Notes: a model not told the origin generated them from the letters alone. Shown: positions 1-9,819, numbered from the stretch's first letter. The stretch is DNA of 64,000 nt from Thermoguttaceae bacterium (GCA_029975295.1 JARKPK010000086.1:57343-121342), one strand, 5' to 3'. A program made the numbers and translations.

Positions 1-455
1 GGAGCCCCTTGCCGGCTTATCTTGTGCCCGAGCCGGACGAGGCCGCGGGTTCGGCCCGACGCATTGCCGGCGACCAGCTTTGGGAGACGTATTTCCGTTA
101 CACGGCCCAGTTGGCCGCGGCGCGAAAAAGCCCTTTTTCGGAAGCGTGGGTCGGCCACGAAGTCGCGTTGCGCAATGCGTTGGCCGCCGCGCGGGCCGAG
201 CGCTTGGGGCTTGAGCCGGCCGGCTACCTTGTGGCGCCCGAGTTGGCGCAAAGCGACGACGACTTCGGCAGCTTGCTCAGCGAATGGGCCGCTGCGACAA
301 GCCCTTTGATTGGGCAGCAGAGATTGTTGCGGGCGAGATGGACTTGGATTGAGGCCCATGACCCGCATTTCACGTTCGACGACGACGAACTGCTCGTGTA
401 CACCGCGAGGCTGATCTTGCTGCGGCAATGGCAGCGGATTGCGGGCAACGAATGA
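1..455 (+). CDS. DUF2764-like V-type ATPase operon protein (N terminus outside window)
   Basis: The frame is open from the left edge, so the gene begins outside the window; about 150 C-terminal residues are visible. They are rich in Ala, Leu and Arg, look mainly helical and have no membrane segment. A stretch with a tryptophan followed by an Arg-Asn-Ala-Leu block (about residues 45-57 of the visible part) resembles DUF2764 proteins. In chlamydiae and spirochaetes the V-type ATPase operon has a DUF2764 gene directly before atpA, and this gene is in that place, with its stop overlapping the atpA start in ATGA. By position it may be a peripheral ATPase subunit or assembly factor, but that is not shown here. 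The family assignment rests on position plus weak similarity. Confidence 0.65.
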   Translation, partial: SPLPAYLVPEPDEAAGSARRIAGDQLWETYFRYTAQLAAARKSPFSEAWVGHEVALRNALAAARAERLGLEPAGYLVAPELAQSDDDFGSLLSEWAAATSPLIGQQRLLRARWTWIEAHDPHFTFDDDELLVYTARLILLRQWQRIAGNE

Positions 456-2197
456 AGAGCGATGGGATGAAAGGTAAGATTGTATCCGTTTTCGGCAGTT
501 TGGTGATCGCGGAGATGGAGGGCCGAGTGGTGCAGAACTCGGTCGGGCACTGCGTGCGCTCCGACGGCACCCGGCTGCTGAGCGAAGTGATTCGCGTGCG
601 CGGCCAATTGGCCGACCTGCAAGTGTTTGAAGAAACACGCGGGTTGCGAGCCGGCGACGACGTCGAGTTCGGCTCGGAGATGCTCTCGGTGGTGCTTGGG
701 CCGGGGCTGCTCGGCCAGATTTACGACGGGCTGCAAAACCCGCTTCCGCAACTAGCCGAACAGGTCGGTTACTTCCTCAAGCCGGGGCTGTACATTCACG
801 GGCTGCCCACCACGATCCAATGGGAATTCACTCCGACGGCGCGGCCGGGCGACATCGTTTCCGCCGGCGACACGCTGGGCACCGTGCCCGAAGGAATCTT
901 CACGCATCGCATCATGGCGCCGTTTCGGCATCGCGAGAAGCTGACGGTGGAGAAAGTGGTTCCGGCCGGCCGCTACACGGTGGAAGACGAGATTGCCGTG
1001 TTGGCCGACGCAGCCGGACGGAATGTCAGCGTTTCCATGCAGCAGACTTGGCCGGTGAAGCTGGCGCTGAACGTGTCGCGCCGACGCCTCATGCCGACCG
1101 ATCCGTTGGTAACGCGCGTGCGCATCATCGACTCGGTGTTCCCGATTGTCCGCGGCGGCACGTACTGCATTCCCGGGCCGTTCGGGGCGGGCAAGACGGT
1201 GTTGCAGCAAATCATCTCGCGCTATGCCGAGATTGATGTCGTGGTGATCGCCGCCTGCGGCGAGCGCGCGGGCGAGGTCGTGGAAACGCTCCGCGATTTC
1301 CCGAAGATCATCGATCCTCGCACCGGGCGGAGCCTGATGGAGCGGACGATCATCGTGTGCAACACCTCTGCGATGCCCGTGGCCGCGCGCGAGGCCTCGG
1401 TGTACACCGGGGCGACCATGGCCGAATACTATCGGCAGATGGGCCTCGACGTGTTGCTGCTGGCCGATTCGACTTCGCGGTGGGCGCAGGCGATGCGCGA
1501 GCTTTCCGGCCGGCTGGAGGAGATTCCCGGCGAGGAGGCGTTTCCGGCCTATCTCGAAAGCCGGATTGCGGCGTTTTACGAGCGGGCCGGAACGATCGAA
1601 CTGGCCGACGGCCGCCGCGGTTCGCTGACCATCGGCGGCACGGTCAGCCCGGCCGGTGGGAACTTCGAGGAGCCGGTCACGCAGGGAACGCTGAAGGTGG
1701 TTGGCGCGTTTTTGGGGCTTTCGCGGGGGCGGAGCGACGCGCGCCGCTTCCCGGCGATCGACCCGCTCGACTCGTGGAGCAAGTATCGGGGAATCATCGA
1801 CCCGGACAAAGTCGCCCGCATGCGGCGCCTCTTGGCCCAAGGCAACGACGTGCGCCAGATGATGACGGTGGTGGGCGAGGAAGGCACCTCGGCCGAAGAC
1901 TTCGTCGTGGCGTTGAAGGCCGAGTTCTTCGATCAATGCATTTTGCAGCAGAACGCCTTCGACGATGTTGACGGCGCCACGCCCGCCGAGCGGCAGCGGT
2001 TCATGTTCGAAAAGGCCTGTCAGATCATCGATTTGGAACTGGGCCAATTGGACAAGAGCCACCTGCGCGAATTGATGGTTCGCGCCGCCGATCTGTTCCG
2101 CAACTGGAATTATGCCGCGGAGGGAACGGAGGAGTACGATCGCTGGCTGCAAGAGATTGACCGGTTCATTGCCGACCGAGGACGACCAAGACCATGA
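452..2197 (+). CDS. atpA: V-type ATP synthase/ATPase catalytic subunit A
   Basis: Catalytic A subunit of the V1 head, which hydrolyses or makes ATP in the cytoplasm and turns the central stalk. The 581-residue protein has the expected length. The Walker A loop GPFGAGKT is at residues 242-249, and the CGERAGE motif follows about 25 residues later. The long insertion typical of A subunits lies between the N-terminal barrel and the P-loop. The start chosen is the ATG at 452, which overlaps the previous stop (ATGA); an upstream in-frame ATG at 428 would lie inside the previous gene and adds nothing conserved. The stop overlaps the start of atpB, again in ATGA, so translation is probably coupled. 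Confidence 0.97.
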   Translation: MKSDGMKGKIVSVFGSLVIAEMEGRVVQNSVGHCVRSDGTRLLSEVIRVRGQLADLQVFEETRGLRAGDDVEFGSEMLSVVLGPGLLGQIYDGLQNPLPQLAEQVGYFLKPGLYIHGLPTTIQWEFTPTARPGDIVSAGDTLGTVPEGIFTHRIMAPFRHREKLTVEKVVPAGRYTVEDEIAVLADAAGRNVSVSMQQTWPVKLALNVSRRRLMPTDPLVTRVRIIDSVFPIVRGGTYCIPGPFGAGKTVLQQIISRYAEIDVVVIAACGERAGEVVETLRDFPKIIDPRTGRSLMERTIIVCNTSAMPVAAREASVYTGATMAEYYRQMGLDVLLLADSTSRWAQAMRELSGRLEEIPGEEAFPAYLESRIAAFYERAGTIELADGRRGSLTIGGTVSPAGGNFEEPVTQGTLKVVGAFLGLSRGRSDARRFPAIDPLDSWSKYRGIIDPDKVARMRRLLAQGNDVRQMMTVVGEEGTSAEDFVVALKAEFFDQCILQQNAFDDVDGATPAERQRFMFEKACQIIDLELGQLDKSHLRELMVRAADLFRNWNYAAEGTEEYDRWLQEIDRFIADRGRPRP

Positions 2198-3492
2198 GAA
2201 AGTATTTTGATTCGATTCAGCGAATCGCCGGCAATGTGGTGACGGTGCGCGCCCCAGATGTTGGCTACGACGAATTGGCGATCATCAGCACCTCGCGCGG
2301 CGACTCGTTGGCGCAAGTCATCGGGATCGAGAGGCAAGAAGTCAGTTTGCAGGTGTTTGCCGGCTCGCAAGGCGTTTCCAACAACGACCGCGTGCGCTTT
2401 CTGCACCGGCCGATGCAGGTTCCCTTTTCCGAAGCGTTGTTCGGGCGCGTGTTCGACGGCTCGGCGCGGCCCCGAGACGGCCGTGGTCCGGTCGAGGGCA
2501 CTCCGCTCGACATCGGTTCCCCGGTGATCAATCCCGTTCGCCGCCGCATGCCCGATCGGATGATCGCCACGGGCATCCCGATGATCGACGTGTTCAACAC
2601 GCTGGTGGAATCGCAGAAGTTGCCGATTTTCTCGGTGGCCGGCGAGCCGTACAACGAGCTCTTGGCCCGCATCGGACTCCAGGCCGACGCCGACATCATC
2701 ATTCTCGGCGGCATGGGGCTGCGGCACGACGACTACTTGAAGTTTCGCAACGCCTTCGAGGAGGGCGGGGTGCTGGGCCGCGCCATCCTTTTCATTCACA
2801 CGGCCGCCGATCCCGTGGTCGAGTGTTTGATGGTGCCCGACTTGTGTTTGGCCGTCGGCGAGCAACTGGCGTTGCAGGGCAAACGCGTGCTGGTGTTGCT
2901 GACCGACATGACGGCCTTCGCCGACGCGCTGAAAGAGATCGCTATTACGATGGAGCAGATTCCCTCGAATCGGGGCTACCCGGGCGATCTCTACACTCAG
3001 TTGGCCAAGCGCTACGAGAAGGCCGTCGATTTCGACGAGGCCGGCTCGATGACCGTATTGGCCTGCGTCACTATGCCTGGCGACGATGTGACCCATCCGG
3101 TGCCCGACAACACGGGCTACATCACCGAGGGGCAGTTCTACCTGCGCAACGGGCGGATCGAGCCGTTCGGCTCGCTGTCGCGGTTGAAGCAGCAGGTGAA
3201 CGGCAAAACTCGCGACGACCATCGCGCCATTATGGACGCTTGCATTCAGTTGTACGCGCTGTGCCGCGAGAGCCGCGAGAAACGCGACATGGGCTTCGAG
3301 ATGTCGGATTGGGATCGGAAGTTGCTCAAGTACGGAATGCTTTTCGAGCGGAAGATCATGGATTTGTCGATCAACATTCCGTTGTTCGACGCCCTCGATC
3401 GCTGTTGGCGGATTTTGGCCGACTGCTTCGACCCGGCGGAAACCGGCATTCGCCGAGCGATTTCGGAACGTCACTGGCCAAAGGGTGCGTGA
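2194..3492 (+). CDS. atpB: V-type ATP synthase/ATPase subunit B
   Basis: Non-catalytic B subunit that alternates with A in the V1 head. It has 432 residues and lacks a Walker A loop, as B subunits do. The SLSRL motif expected to supply the arginine finger to the A-subunit active site is present, followed by GKTRDDH. The segment that in archaeal B subunits usually reads ER...TPR is here VECLMVPD, a variant I recall from chlamydia/spirochaete-type enzymes. The gene starts within the atpA stop (ATGA) and is followed after 13 bases by atpD. Confidence 0.96.
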   Translation: MRKYFDSIQRIAGNVVTVRAPDVGYDELAIISTSRGDSLAQVIGIERQEVSLQVFAGSQGVSNNDRVRFLHRPMQVPFSEALFGRVFDGSARPRDGRGPVEGTPLDIGSPVINPVRRRMPDRMIATGIPMIDVFNTLVESQKLPIFSVAGEPYNELLARIGLQADADIIILGGMGLRHDDYLKFRNAFEEGGVLGRAILFIHTAADPVVECLMVPDLCLAVGEQLALQGKRVLVLLTDMTAFADALKEIAITMEQIPSNRGYPGDLYTQLAKRYEKAVDFDEAGSMTVLACVTMPGDDVTHPVPDNTGYITEGQFYLRNGRIEPFGSLSRLKQQVNGKTRDDHRAIMDACIQLYALCRESREKRDMGFEMSDWDRKLLKYGMLFERKIMDLSINIPLFDALDRCWRILADCFDPAETGIRRAISERHWPKGA

Positions 3493-3505
3493 GGTACGTT
3501 GGCCC

Positions 3506-4183
3506 ATGGCTGCGAAAATCAAGTTGACCCGCCCGGAACTGAAGCGCTATCGGGATCGGCTTGTGCGATTTCAGCGTTACTTGCCGATGCTGAAGCTCAA
3601 ACAGCAGCAGCTTCAAGTGACGTTGCGCGAAATTGCCGATCGGCGCCGCGAGGCGGAGAAAGCGGCTGACGAGGCGGCCGAACAGGTCGAACGGTATTCG
3701 TCCGTGCTTCGCGACTTGCCGGGCATGCCGATGCAAAAGCTGGCCGCGGCCGAAGAGGTGCGCACGTCGGTGCGCAATATCGCCGGGGTGGAGATTCCCG
3801 TCTTGGAAGAGGTGGTTTTTCCCGTGGCGGAGTACAGCCTGTTCGCCACTCCGGCATGGGTGGACCAGGCGTTGGCGGACTTGCGCGAGAAGGCGCGGCG
3901 CAAGGCCGCCGTCGAGGTGCTGTGCCAAGAAGAGGCCGTGTTGCATCGCGAGTTGTCGCGCACCATTCAGCGAGTCAACCTTTTCGAGAAGATCGTCATT
4001 CCGCAGTGCCGCGAGGCCATTCGCCGCATCCGCATCAAGCTGGGGGATGAAATGACCGCCGGCGTGGGACGGGCCAAGATCGCCAAGGGCAAGCTTGCCG
4101 AGGCCTTTGTCAATGCGCCGGACGACGCAATTGCGCTGGCCGAGCAGTCGGCCGCGGGCGAGACGGAAGGGGCTCAGTCATGA
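3506..4183 (+). CDS. atpD: V-type ATP synthase/ATPase subunit D (central stalk)
   Basis: Central rotor stalk subunit D. The 225-residue protein is almost entirely charged helix, with heptad-like N- and C-terminal coils that would pair in the rotor shaft. The start chosen is the ATG at 3506, giving MAAKIKLTRPEL, the usual N terminus of the family. An in-frame GTG at 3485 lies inside atpB and adds residues not seen in the family. The stop overlaps the atpI start (ATGA at 4180). No gene for subunit F is visible nearby, which agrees with the reduced operon of chlamydiae and spirochaetes. Confidence 0.93.
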   Translation: MAAKIKLTRPELKRYRDRLVRFQRYLPMLKLKQQQLQVTLREIADRRREAEKAADEAAEQVERYSSVLRDLPGMPMQKLAAAEEVRTSVRNIAGVEIPVLEEVVFPVAEYSLFATPAWVDQALADLREKARRKAAVEVLCQEEAVLHRELSRTIQRVNLFEKIVIPQCREAIRRIRIKLGDEMTAGVGRAKIAKGKLAEAFVNAPDDAIALAEQSAAGETEGAQS

Positions 4184-6024
4184 TCGTCGCCATGCGCAAG
4201 GTCTTTGTCGTGGGTCGGCTCCGCGACCAAGAACGACTGCTGGAAACGATTCGGGACGAGGGCGTGGTTCACCTCGTTGCCGACGATCCCTCGCGCGCCG
4301 TTGCCGATGATCAAACGCGCGATCGCGTGCGCACGCTGCAACGGGCGCTTCAAGTGCTCCACGGCATCCAGCCGCAAGGCGCGCCGCCCGAGCTTCCGCC
4401 CGTCGAAGCCGCCTATCGCGTGTTGGAAATCGAACACCGCAGCGCCGAGTGCAACAACCGGCTGGCGGCCTTGAGCCATCAATTGGCTCAGCTCGATCTA
4501 TGGGGCGACATGCGGCTGGAATGGATCGAGTCGCTCCGCGAGGCGGGCATCGACGTGCAGTTCTTCGCCCTGTCGGCGGCCGACGCGTCGGCGATCGACG
4601 CACCGTGCCGGGCGATTGTCGGCGAGTTGTCCGATGGCCGGCTGGTCGCGGCCGTGGCTTTGCGGCGCGCCGCCGAAACAGCGCGCGCCGAGCCGGTGCA
4701 AGACGTGTCGGATCGAGAATCTGCGGCGACAACGGCCGGCGCAAGCGACGCGTGCCGGTTGCCCGAGGGCGCGACGCCGATTCCCTTGCCGCCGCGCGAC
4801 GCTCCTTCGATCCGGGCCGAGGCGGCGCGGATCGAGGCGGCCCTGCGCGAAGATGCCGCGGAATTGGCTCGGTTGGCTCATCTGGCCGCCGCCATGCAAG
4901 AAGAACTGCATCAGCAGGAGCAGAAGGCCGAGTTCACCGCGGCGCTCCGCGGCGGGCTCGAGCGCGACGAACTGTTTGCCGTGCAAGGCTGGTGCCCCGC
5001 CGACAGGACGGCGGCGCTGGCCCAGGCGTTGCAGTCGGCGGGCATCGCCGCAGCCGTTCAGTGGTTTGAGCCGGCCGAAGACGAACAACCGCCCACGCTC
5101 ATTCAGGTGCCCTTCTGGGCTCGCCCCATTCAAGGGTTATTCAAGATTCTCGGCACGGTCGCCGGCTACCGGGAATTCGACGTTTCGATCCCGTTCCTCA
5201 TTGCGTTGCCGATCTTTGCGGCGATGCTGATTGGCGACGGCGGCTACGGCGCGCTGTTGCTGCTGGCGTTGATCCTCGGGTATCGCCGCGCGTCGAACAT
5301 TCTGGGGCCGCAGTTTACGCAATTGATGATTATCGTTTCGAGCGTCACTTTGGTTTGGGGCCTGGTGTGCGCCACGTTTTTTGGCGTCACCTTGTACGAG
5401 CCGTTGATAACGGTCGATCTGAGTGAAGCTTCGCGCAATTTCATGATGCGACTGAGTTTCGTGATGGGAGCGATCCACCTGAGCATCGCGCAGCTTTGGC
5501 AAGCGACGTGCCTGTTCCCCAGTCTTCGTTTTCTCAGCAAGGTGGGCTGGGCGTCTTTCATCTGGGGAATGTTGGGCGTGGTGCAGTTCTTCGTGCTCAA
5601 GTCGCCCCTGGATTGGTCGACGCCCTGGCCGTATTTCCTGGCAGTCGGGGCCGCCCTGGCGATTCTGTTCCACTACCCTTGCCGGAATCCGCTGAAGATG
5701 ATCGGCTTCGGACTGGGTGCCTTCCCGCTTTCCATGCTATCTGCCTTTTCGGACGTGATCAGCTATGTCCGCCTGATGGCTGTGGGATTGGCCAGCAGCG
5801 TGTTGGGCGTCAGTTTCAACCAGATGGCGGTTGGGTTGGACAATTGGCTGCTGACCATTCCGATTTTATTGTTCGGCCACGGATTGAACATCGCCCTGGC
5901 GATGATCGCCATGTTCGCTCATGGCGTCCGCTTGAATATGCTGGAGTTTTGCAGTCACCTCGGCATGCAATGGACGGGGTATGCATTCAGTCCCTTTTCC
6001 AAACGAATGATTCGGGAGCAATGA
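4180..6024 (+). CDS. atpI: V-type ATP synthase/ATPase subunit I (membrane stator, a-type)
   Basis: Membrane subunit that forms the ion half-channels next to the K ring. It has 614 residues. About 330 cytoplasmic residues with coiled-coil stretches come first, then several membrane helices from about residue 345 to 600. The membrane part has the family features GDGGYG after the first helix and the SYVRLMAVGLASS helix, whose arginine corresponds to the essential stator arginine. The cytoplasmic part is less conserved and Ala/Arg-rich. The start overlaps the atpD stop and the stop overlaps the atpK start, both in ATGA. Confidence 0.95.
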   Translation: MIVAMRKVFVVGRLRDQERLLETIRDEGVVHLVADDPSRAVADDQTRDRVRTLQRALQVLHGIQPQGAPPELPPVEAAYRVLEIEHRSAECNNRLAALSHQLAQLDLWGDMRLEWIESLREAGIDVQFFALSAADASAIDAPCRAIVGELSDGRLVAAVALRRAAETARAEPVQDVSDRESAATTAGASDACRLPEGATPIPLPPRDAPSIRAEAARIEAALREDAAELARLAHLAAAMQEELHQQEQKAEFTAALRGGLERDELFAVQGWCPADRTAALAQALQSAGIAAAVQWFEPAEDEQPPTLIQVPFWARPIQGLFKILGTVAGYREFDVSIPFLIALPIFAAMLIGDGGYGALLLLALILGYRRASNILGPQFTQLMIIVSSVTLVWGLVCATFFGVTLYEPLITVDLSEASRNFMMRLSFVMGAIHLSIAQLWQATCLFPSLRFLSKVGWASFIWGMLGVVQFFVLKSPLDWSTPWPYFLAVGAALAILFHYPCRNPLKMIGFGLGAFPLSMLSAFSDVISYVRLMAVGLASSVLGVSFNQMAVGLDNWLLTIPILLFGHGLNIALAMIAMFAHGVRLNMLEFCSHLGMQWTGYAFSPFSKRMIREQ

Positions 6025-6560
6025 GTATGGCGACGACGGTGATTCTCGGTGGGCTCTTCGCGGCGGCTCTGCCGCTGGCCTCGGCGACCACGGACGGGTT
6101 CTGGCGGTTCCTGGCCGAATTCGGGGATGTGATCGCGCTGGGGCTCGGCGCAACGGGCAGCGCGCTCGGAATCGGGCTGGCCGGTCAGGCGGCTGCCGGC
6201 GCTTGGGCGAAAGAAGCCCGAGCCGGACGCTCGCTGAGCTTCACCTATGTGATCTTGGTGGGCATGCCGATGAGCCAAACCCTCTACGCCCTGATCGTGA
6301 TGAACAACATCCGCTCCGTTCTGAGCAACGAAGCGCTCACCATCAGCCATGCCGGTTTGCTGCTCGGAATCGGGCTGACCACCGGGCTGGGCGAAATGTT
6401 CTCCGCTTGGATGCAGGGAATGATCGGCGCAGCGGGCATTCGCGCCCTGAGCGACGGCGGCGGCAAGGGGTTCGCCTTTATCATCATCGCCATGGGCGTG
6501 GTGGAGACCGTCGGCATCTTCACGATGGTGTTCATGCTCGGCATGATTCCCACGGTTTGA
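6021..6560 (+). CDS. atpK: V-type ATP synthase/ATPase membrane ring subunit K
   Basis: Proteolipid of the rotor ring, 179 residues with a short N-terminal hydrophobic stretch and four membrane helices, as in duplicated V-type K subunits. Only the second hairpin carries the ion-binding carboxylate (E162, in VVETVGIF). In the first hairpin the motif MPMSQ (residues 82-86) stands where the sodium-binding Enterococcus hirae ring has LPGTQ, and Q132 (in MQG) matches its third-helix glutamine. These ligands suggest sodium rather than proton transport, which is an inference. The start at 6021 overlaps the atpI stop (ATGA). It is the last visible gene of the operon; the next gene is 250 bases away. 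Confidence 0.94.
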   Translation: MSMATTVILGGLFAAALPLASATTDGFWRFLAEFGDVIALGLGATGSALGIGLAGQAAAGAWAKEARAGRSLSFTYVILVGMPMSQTLYALIVMNNIRSVLSNEALTISHAGLLLGIGLTTGLGEMFSAWMQGMIGAAGIRALSDGGGKGFAFIIIAMGVVETVGIFTMVFMLGMIPTV

Positions 6561-6810
6561 CGGCGGGCGATTTTGCGCGCCGCCTCCGGGGCTGCCTGCC
6601 GATGGCGCCGGGCGGGGCCGGCGCGGGGCGAATCCGGCCTTCCCCAGGGGCGGCGGAGGCTGGGTTGCCGTTGATCGTGCGTGTTGCATTGCCATGTCGG
6701 AGACCAGACAATCAAACCGCGGAACTTGGGAAGTGCCGCGAGCGTTCGTTCACGACCGGCCGACTTGCCTTGCTCGCGGCCGCTTTCCCTAATGGTTGGG
6801 CCTGCTTAGC

Positions 6811-7983
6811 GTGCCGAAGTATCATTTGATCGAGTCGGGATCGCAGTTGCGAGACTACTGCGACGACGTGCTCCGCACGGCGCCGTCAGTCGGGTTCGAT
6901 ACGGAGTTCGTCGCCGAAGACACGTTTCAGCCGCAAATCTGTCTGATTCAAGTAGCAGCAGGCGGGCAATTGTCGTTGATCGATCCTTTGCGGATCGACG
7001 ATCTGGAACCTTTTTGGCGGACGCTGGCCGAGTCGCCTCAAACGATTGTTCATGCCTGCCGCGTCGAACTGGAGTTCTCGGTGGCGGCCGTGGGCCGGCC
7101 GCCCGGCGGCTTGGTCGATACGCAAATCGCCGCCGGGCTGGCGGGGTTCGCATATCCGGCTGCCTATGCCGCGTTGATCGAGCGACTGTTGGGCTATAAG
7201 CCGAAGAAGGAAGAGACTCGCACCGATTGGCGGCGTCGGCCGCTCTCCACCCGGCAAATTGAGTACGCGCTGGACGACGTTTCGCACCTGCACGCGATGT
7301 ACGAGCAAATCGACGCTCACCTGAGGCGTCTAGGCCGATCGGCTTGGTTGCAGGAAGAAATGGAAGAGATCGTGCGGCAGGTGGAACACGCCGTTTCGGA
7401 CGAGCGATGGCGGCGCATCCCCGGCATTTCCGGGCTCGATCCGCAATCTCTGGCGGTGGTCCGCGAGCTGTTCTTTTGGCGAGAACAAGAGGCTCGTCGC
7501 CGCAACCAGCCTCCGCGTCGCGTGCTGCGCGACGATCTGATTGTCGAGCTGGCGCGTCGCAAAACGGCCGACCCATCGCGGATTCGGGCTGTGCGGGGAA
7601 TGAATTGGCGCGGGGTGTCGATCTACATCGGCGAACTGGCCCAGTGCATCGAGCGCGGGCTGGATTTGCCTGTCGAACAGCGCCCGAAGAAGGCGCCGGC
7701 GCAACGCAACCAAGAGATGAGCGTGCTGGGGCAGTTTCTCTTCGCGGCCTTGGGAAGCGTGGCGCGAAAGGCGGAACTGGCCCCGAACCTGGTGGGCGGA
7801 CCAAACGATATTCGCGACCTGCTGGCGGCCCGCGCCGACTCGGGCCGCGCCTCGAACCCGCCGAAACTCGCCCGAGGTTGGCGCAAGCAATTCATCGGCG
7901 ATCTGTTTGACGAATTGCTTTCTGGTCGCCGGGCTGTGCGCGTGGCCGATCCCGATTCGGACTACCCCTTAGAGTTCGAGTAG
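6811..7983 (+). CDS. rnd: Ribonuclease D (3'-5' exonuclease with HRDC domain)
   Basis: Exoribonuclease of the DEDDy family that trims tRNA and other stable RNA 3' ends. The 390-residue product has the exonuclease domain at about residues 5-170 and an HRDC domain at about 205-285. Visible catalytic residues are D30 and E32 (FDTEF), and Y152 with D156 (YALDD). The second-motif aspartate (D85 of the E. coli enzyme, in HAGSEDLE) is replaced by E86 in HACRVELE, a conservative change that keeps a carboxylate. The start could be GTG 6811 or TTG 6796; neither has a clear Shine-Dalgarno sequence. It ends only 10 bases from the convergent ogt gene. Confidence 0.9.
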   Translation: MPKYHLIESGSQLRDYCDDVLRTAPSVGFDTEFVAEDTFQPQICLIQVAAGGQLSLIDPLRIDDLEPFWRTLAESPQTIVHACRVELEFSVAAVGRPPGGLVDTQIAAGLAGFAYPAAYAALIERLLGYKPKKEETRTDWRRRPLSTRQIEYALDDVSHLHAMYEQIDAHLRRLGRSAWLQEEMEEIVRQVEHAVSDERWRRIPGISGLDPQSLAVVRELFFWREQEARRRNQPPRRVLRDDLIVELARRKTADPSRIRAVRGMNWRGVSIYIGELAQCIERGLDLPVEQRPKKAPAQRNQEMSVLGQFLFAALGSVARKAELAPNLVGGPNDIRDLLAARADSGRASNPPKLARGWRKQFIGDLFDELLSGRRAVRVADPDSDYPLEFE

Positions 7984-7993
7984 GCGGCCCGGG

Positions 7994-8689
7994 TCAGTCG
8001 CCGGCGGGTGGGCCGGCACAGCGCGCGGCCGCTTCCAGATCGAGCAACCGCCGTTTCATTAGCGGTCCCCCGGGCGCCGAGTAGCGCCCAATCCGACCGC
8101 CGCAGGCAATCACGCGATGGCAGGGAATAATCAGCGGAACTCGATTCGCCGCCATCGCGTTGCCAACGGCGCGGGCTGCGCGGGGCGAGCCGACGCGCGC
8201 CGCCAACTCGGCGTAGGTGGCGACCATTCCGTAGCCGATCGTTCGGCAAGCCGTCCACACCCGACGGGTGAAGTCGGCCGCCCGGCCGAAATCCACAGGC
8301 ACATCGAGGAAATCGTCGGCAGCGCCCCGGGCAAAGGCCTGCAATCGCTCGATCAAGCGATCGACTCTGAACGTCGGGACGCCCACGTCGGCTCCTCCGC
8401 AAGCTCCCGGCAATAGGCCACCACCCACGGCTTCTCGTTGCGTCCCCGTTGGTTCGTTCACCTGCCGCCGCGGGGCGGACTTGCCGACAGCTTGGTGCAG
8501 CGACTCTCGCGCCGATTCAGGACTTCGGTGTCCGAATGAAATCGCCTCGACGCCCAAATCGCCGGCGCGGACGGCCATCCATCCCAAAGCCGTCGGGAAG
8601 ACCACGACCGTTGCCGCCCGGCGTGCCGGATCATCGGCCATGGTGGCAAGAGCCGGTTTGGGTGGTGGCAGCGGAGGAGACTTCGTCAT
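7994..8689 (-). CDS. ogt: Methylated-DNA--protein-cysteine S-methyltransferase
   Basis: Suicidal DNA repair protein that moves an alkyl group from O6-methylguanine or O4-methylthymine to its own cysteine. The C-terminal half carries the active-site motif PCHRV with C190, preceded by the winged-helix segment with the ARAVGNAMAANR block that binds DNA and the base-flipping arginine region. The 231 residues are longer than the usual 160-180 because the N-terminal half is poorly conserved and contains a Gly-rich spacer. The ATG at 8689 was chosen over a TTG at 8725 that would overlap the next gene. It lies 32 bases downstream of the radical SAM gene and may be cotranscribed with it. Confidence 0.92.
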   Translation of the reverse strand: MTKSPPLPPPKPALATMADDPARRAATVVVFPTALGWMAVRAGDLGVEAISFGHRSPESARESLHQAVGKSAPRRQVNEPTGTQREAVGGGLLPGACGGADVGVPTFRVDRLIERLQAFARGAADDFLDVPVDFGRAADFTRRVWTACRTIGYGMVATYAELAARVGSPRAARAVGNAMAANRVPLIIPCHRVIACGGRIGRYSAPGGPLMKRRLLDLEAAARCAGPPAGD

Positions 8690-8721
8690 TGTCGGCAATC
8701 GATTGTATCGAGAAAACGCTG

Positions 8722-9819
8722 TCAATTCTTAGTCCAGCCTTTGGGCACGTACACGCAATCGGGGTCGGACTCGAGATAGTCGCCGGTGAGCGCATAGGCG
8801 CGAGCGCGGCTGCCCCCGCACGCCTGCCGATATTCGCACACTCCGCAGCGGCCGCGAAAGCCGTCGGGATTGCGCAACGCGCGAAACACCGGATGATTTT
8901 GATAGACGTCAACCACCGAATCCGCGGGAAACCGTCCGCAGAGGTGCGGCAGGAATCCGGCCGGATAGATTTCGCCCATGTGATTGACGAACATCACTCC
9001 TTTGCCGTCGCCAATGCCCAACGGGCCGCGATGCCCGCCCCGCCCCGCGCCGCCTTGGGCAGAGGGCGGACCGGCCAAGGGATTGCCGCCTTGTTGCAGC
9101 ACGAATCGCCGGTAGTGGGGCGCTTCGGTCGTTTTCACGGCGTACGGTTTCGATTGAGCATGCCGCCAAAGCCGGGCGAAAACGCGTTCGTAATCGTCCG
9201 GCGAGATCCGCTGCTCGAGCAACCCGCGGCCGACGGGAACCAAAAAGAACACCGACCACATCATGATGCCGTAATCGGCGAGCAGTTCGGCAATGCGATC
9301 CACCTGATCGACATTACGTTGCGTGATGCTGGTGTTGACTTGTACGGGCAATGCCAACTGCCGCGCTGCGGCCAGCATCTCCAGCGTGCGCGCGAAGCTG
9401 CCTTCCCATCCGCGAAAGGCGTCGTGGACGGCCGCTTCGGCCCCGTCGAGGCTGATTCCCAGGCAGCGCACTCCGGCTTCCTTTGCTTGCGTAAAAGCAT
9501 CGGCGGTAGCCAAGGGAGTGGCCGAGGGCGTCAGCGCGCACTCGATGCCCAGTGCCGCGGCCCGGCGGATCAGATCGAACAGATCGGGGCGCTTCAGCGG
9601 ATCGCCGCCGGTGAACACCATTGTCGGTTTTCGCGGGAAGGATGCGACCTGCTCAATCAGAGCCGACGACTGCGCTGTCGAAAGCTGTTCGGGATTGGCG
9701 GTCTCTTGCGCCGACGCGCGGCAATGTTTGCAGACGAGGTCGCAGGCTTGCGTCACCTCGTAATAGAACATCAATGGACTGAGGGGAACGTCGCGCAGCG
9801 TATAGTCGTGATGAGGCAT
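8722..9819 (-). CDS. Radical SAM/SPASM domain protein
   Basis: Radical S-adenosylmethionine enzyme of 365 residues. The [4Fe-4S] motif C26-x3-C30-x2-C33 sits in the usual place after a short beta strand. A GGDP motif follows near residue 70 and binds the AdoMet amino group. The C-terminal third has a cluster of cysteines (CGVCEYRQACGG and later CVY) typical of a SPASM domain holding extra Fe-S clusters. The protein resembles heme d1/PqqE-type enzymes, but no precursor peptide gene or heme pathway gene is next to it, so the substrate is unknown. The ATG at 9819 begins the conserved part; the upstream open frame has no conserved content. Confidence 0.85.
   Translation of the reverse strand: MPHHDYTLRDVPLSPLMFYYEVTQACDLVCKHCRASAQETANPEQLSTAQSSALIEQVASFPRKPTMVFTGGDPLKRPDLFDLIRRAAALGIECALTPSATPLATADAFTQAKEAGVRCLGISLDGAEAAVHDAFRGWEGSFARTLEMLAAARQLALPVQVNTSITQRNVDQVDRIAELLADYGIMMWSVFFLVPVGRGLLEQRISPDDYERVFARLWRHAQSKPYAVKTTEAPHYRRFVLQQGGNPLAGPPSAQGGAGRGGHRGPLGIGDGKGVMFVNHMGEIYPAGFLPHLCGRFPADSVVDVYQNHPVFRALRNPDGFRGRCGVCEYRQACGGSRARAYALTGDYLESDPDCVYVPKGWTKN

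Noticed and set aside
8722..9819. The radical SAM/SPASM protein as the maturing enzyme of the sulfatase at 17947
   Set aside because: The genes are 8 kb apart in opposite orientation, and the sequence resembles the PqqE/heme d1 group more than anaerobic sulfatase-maturing enzymes.
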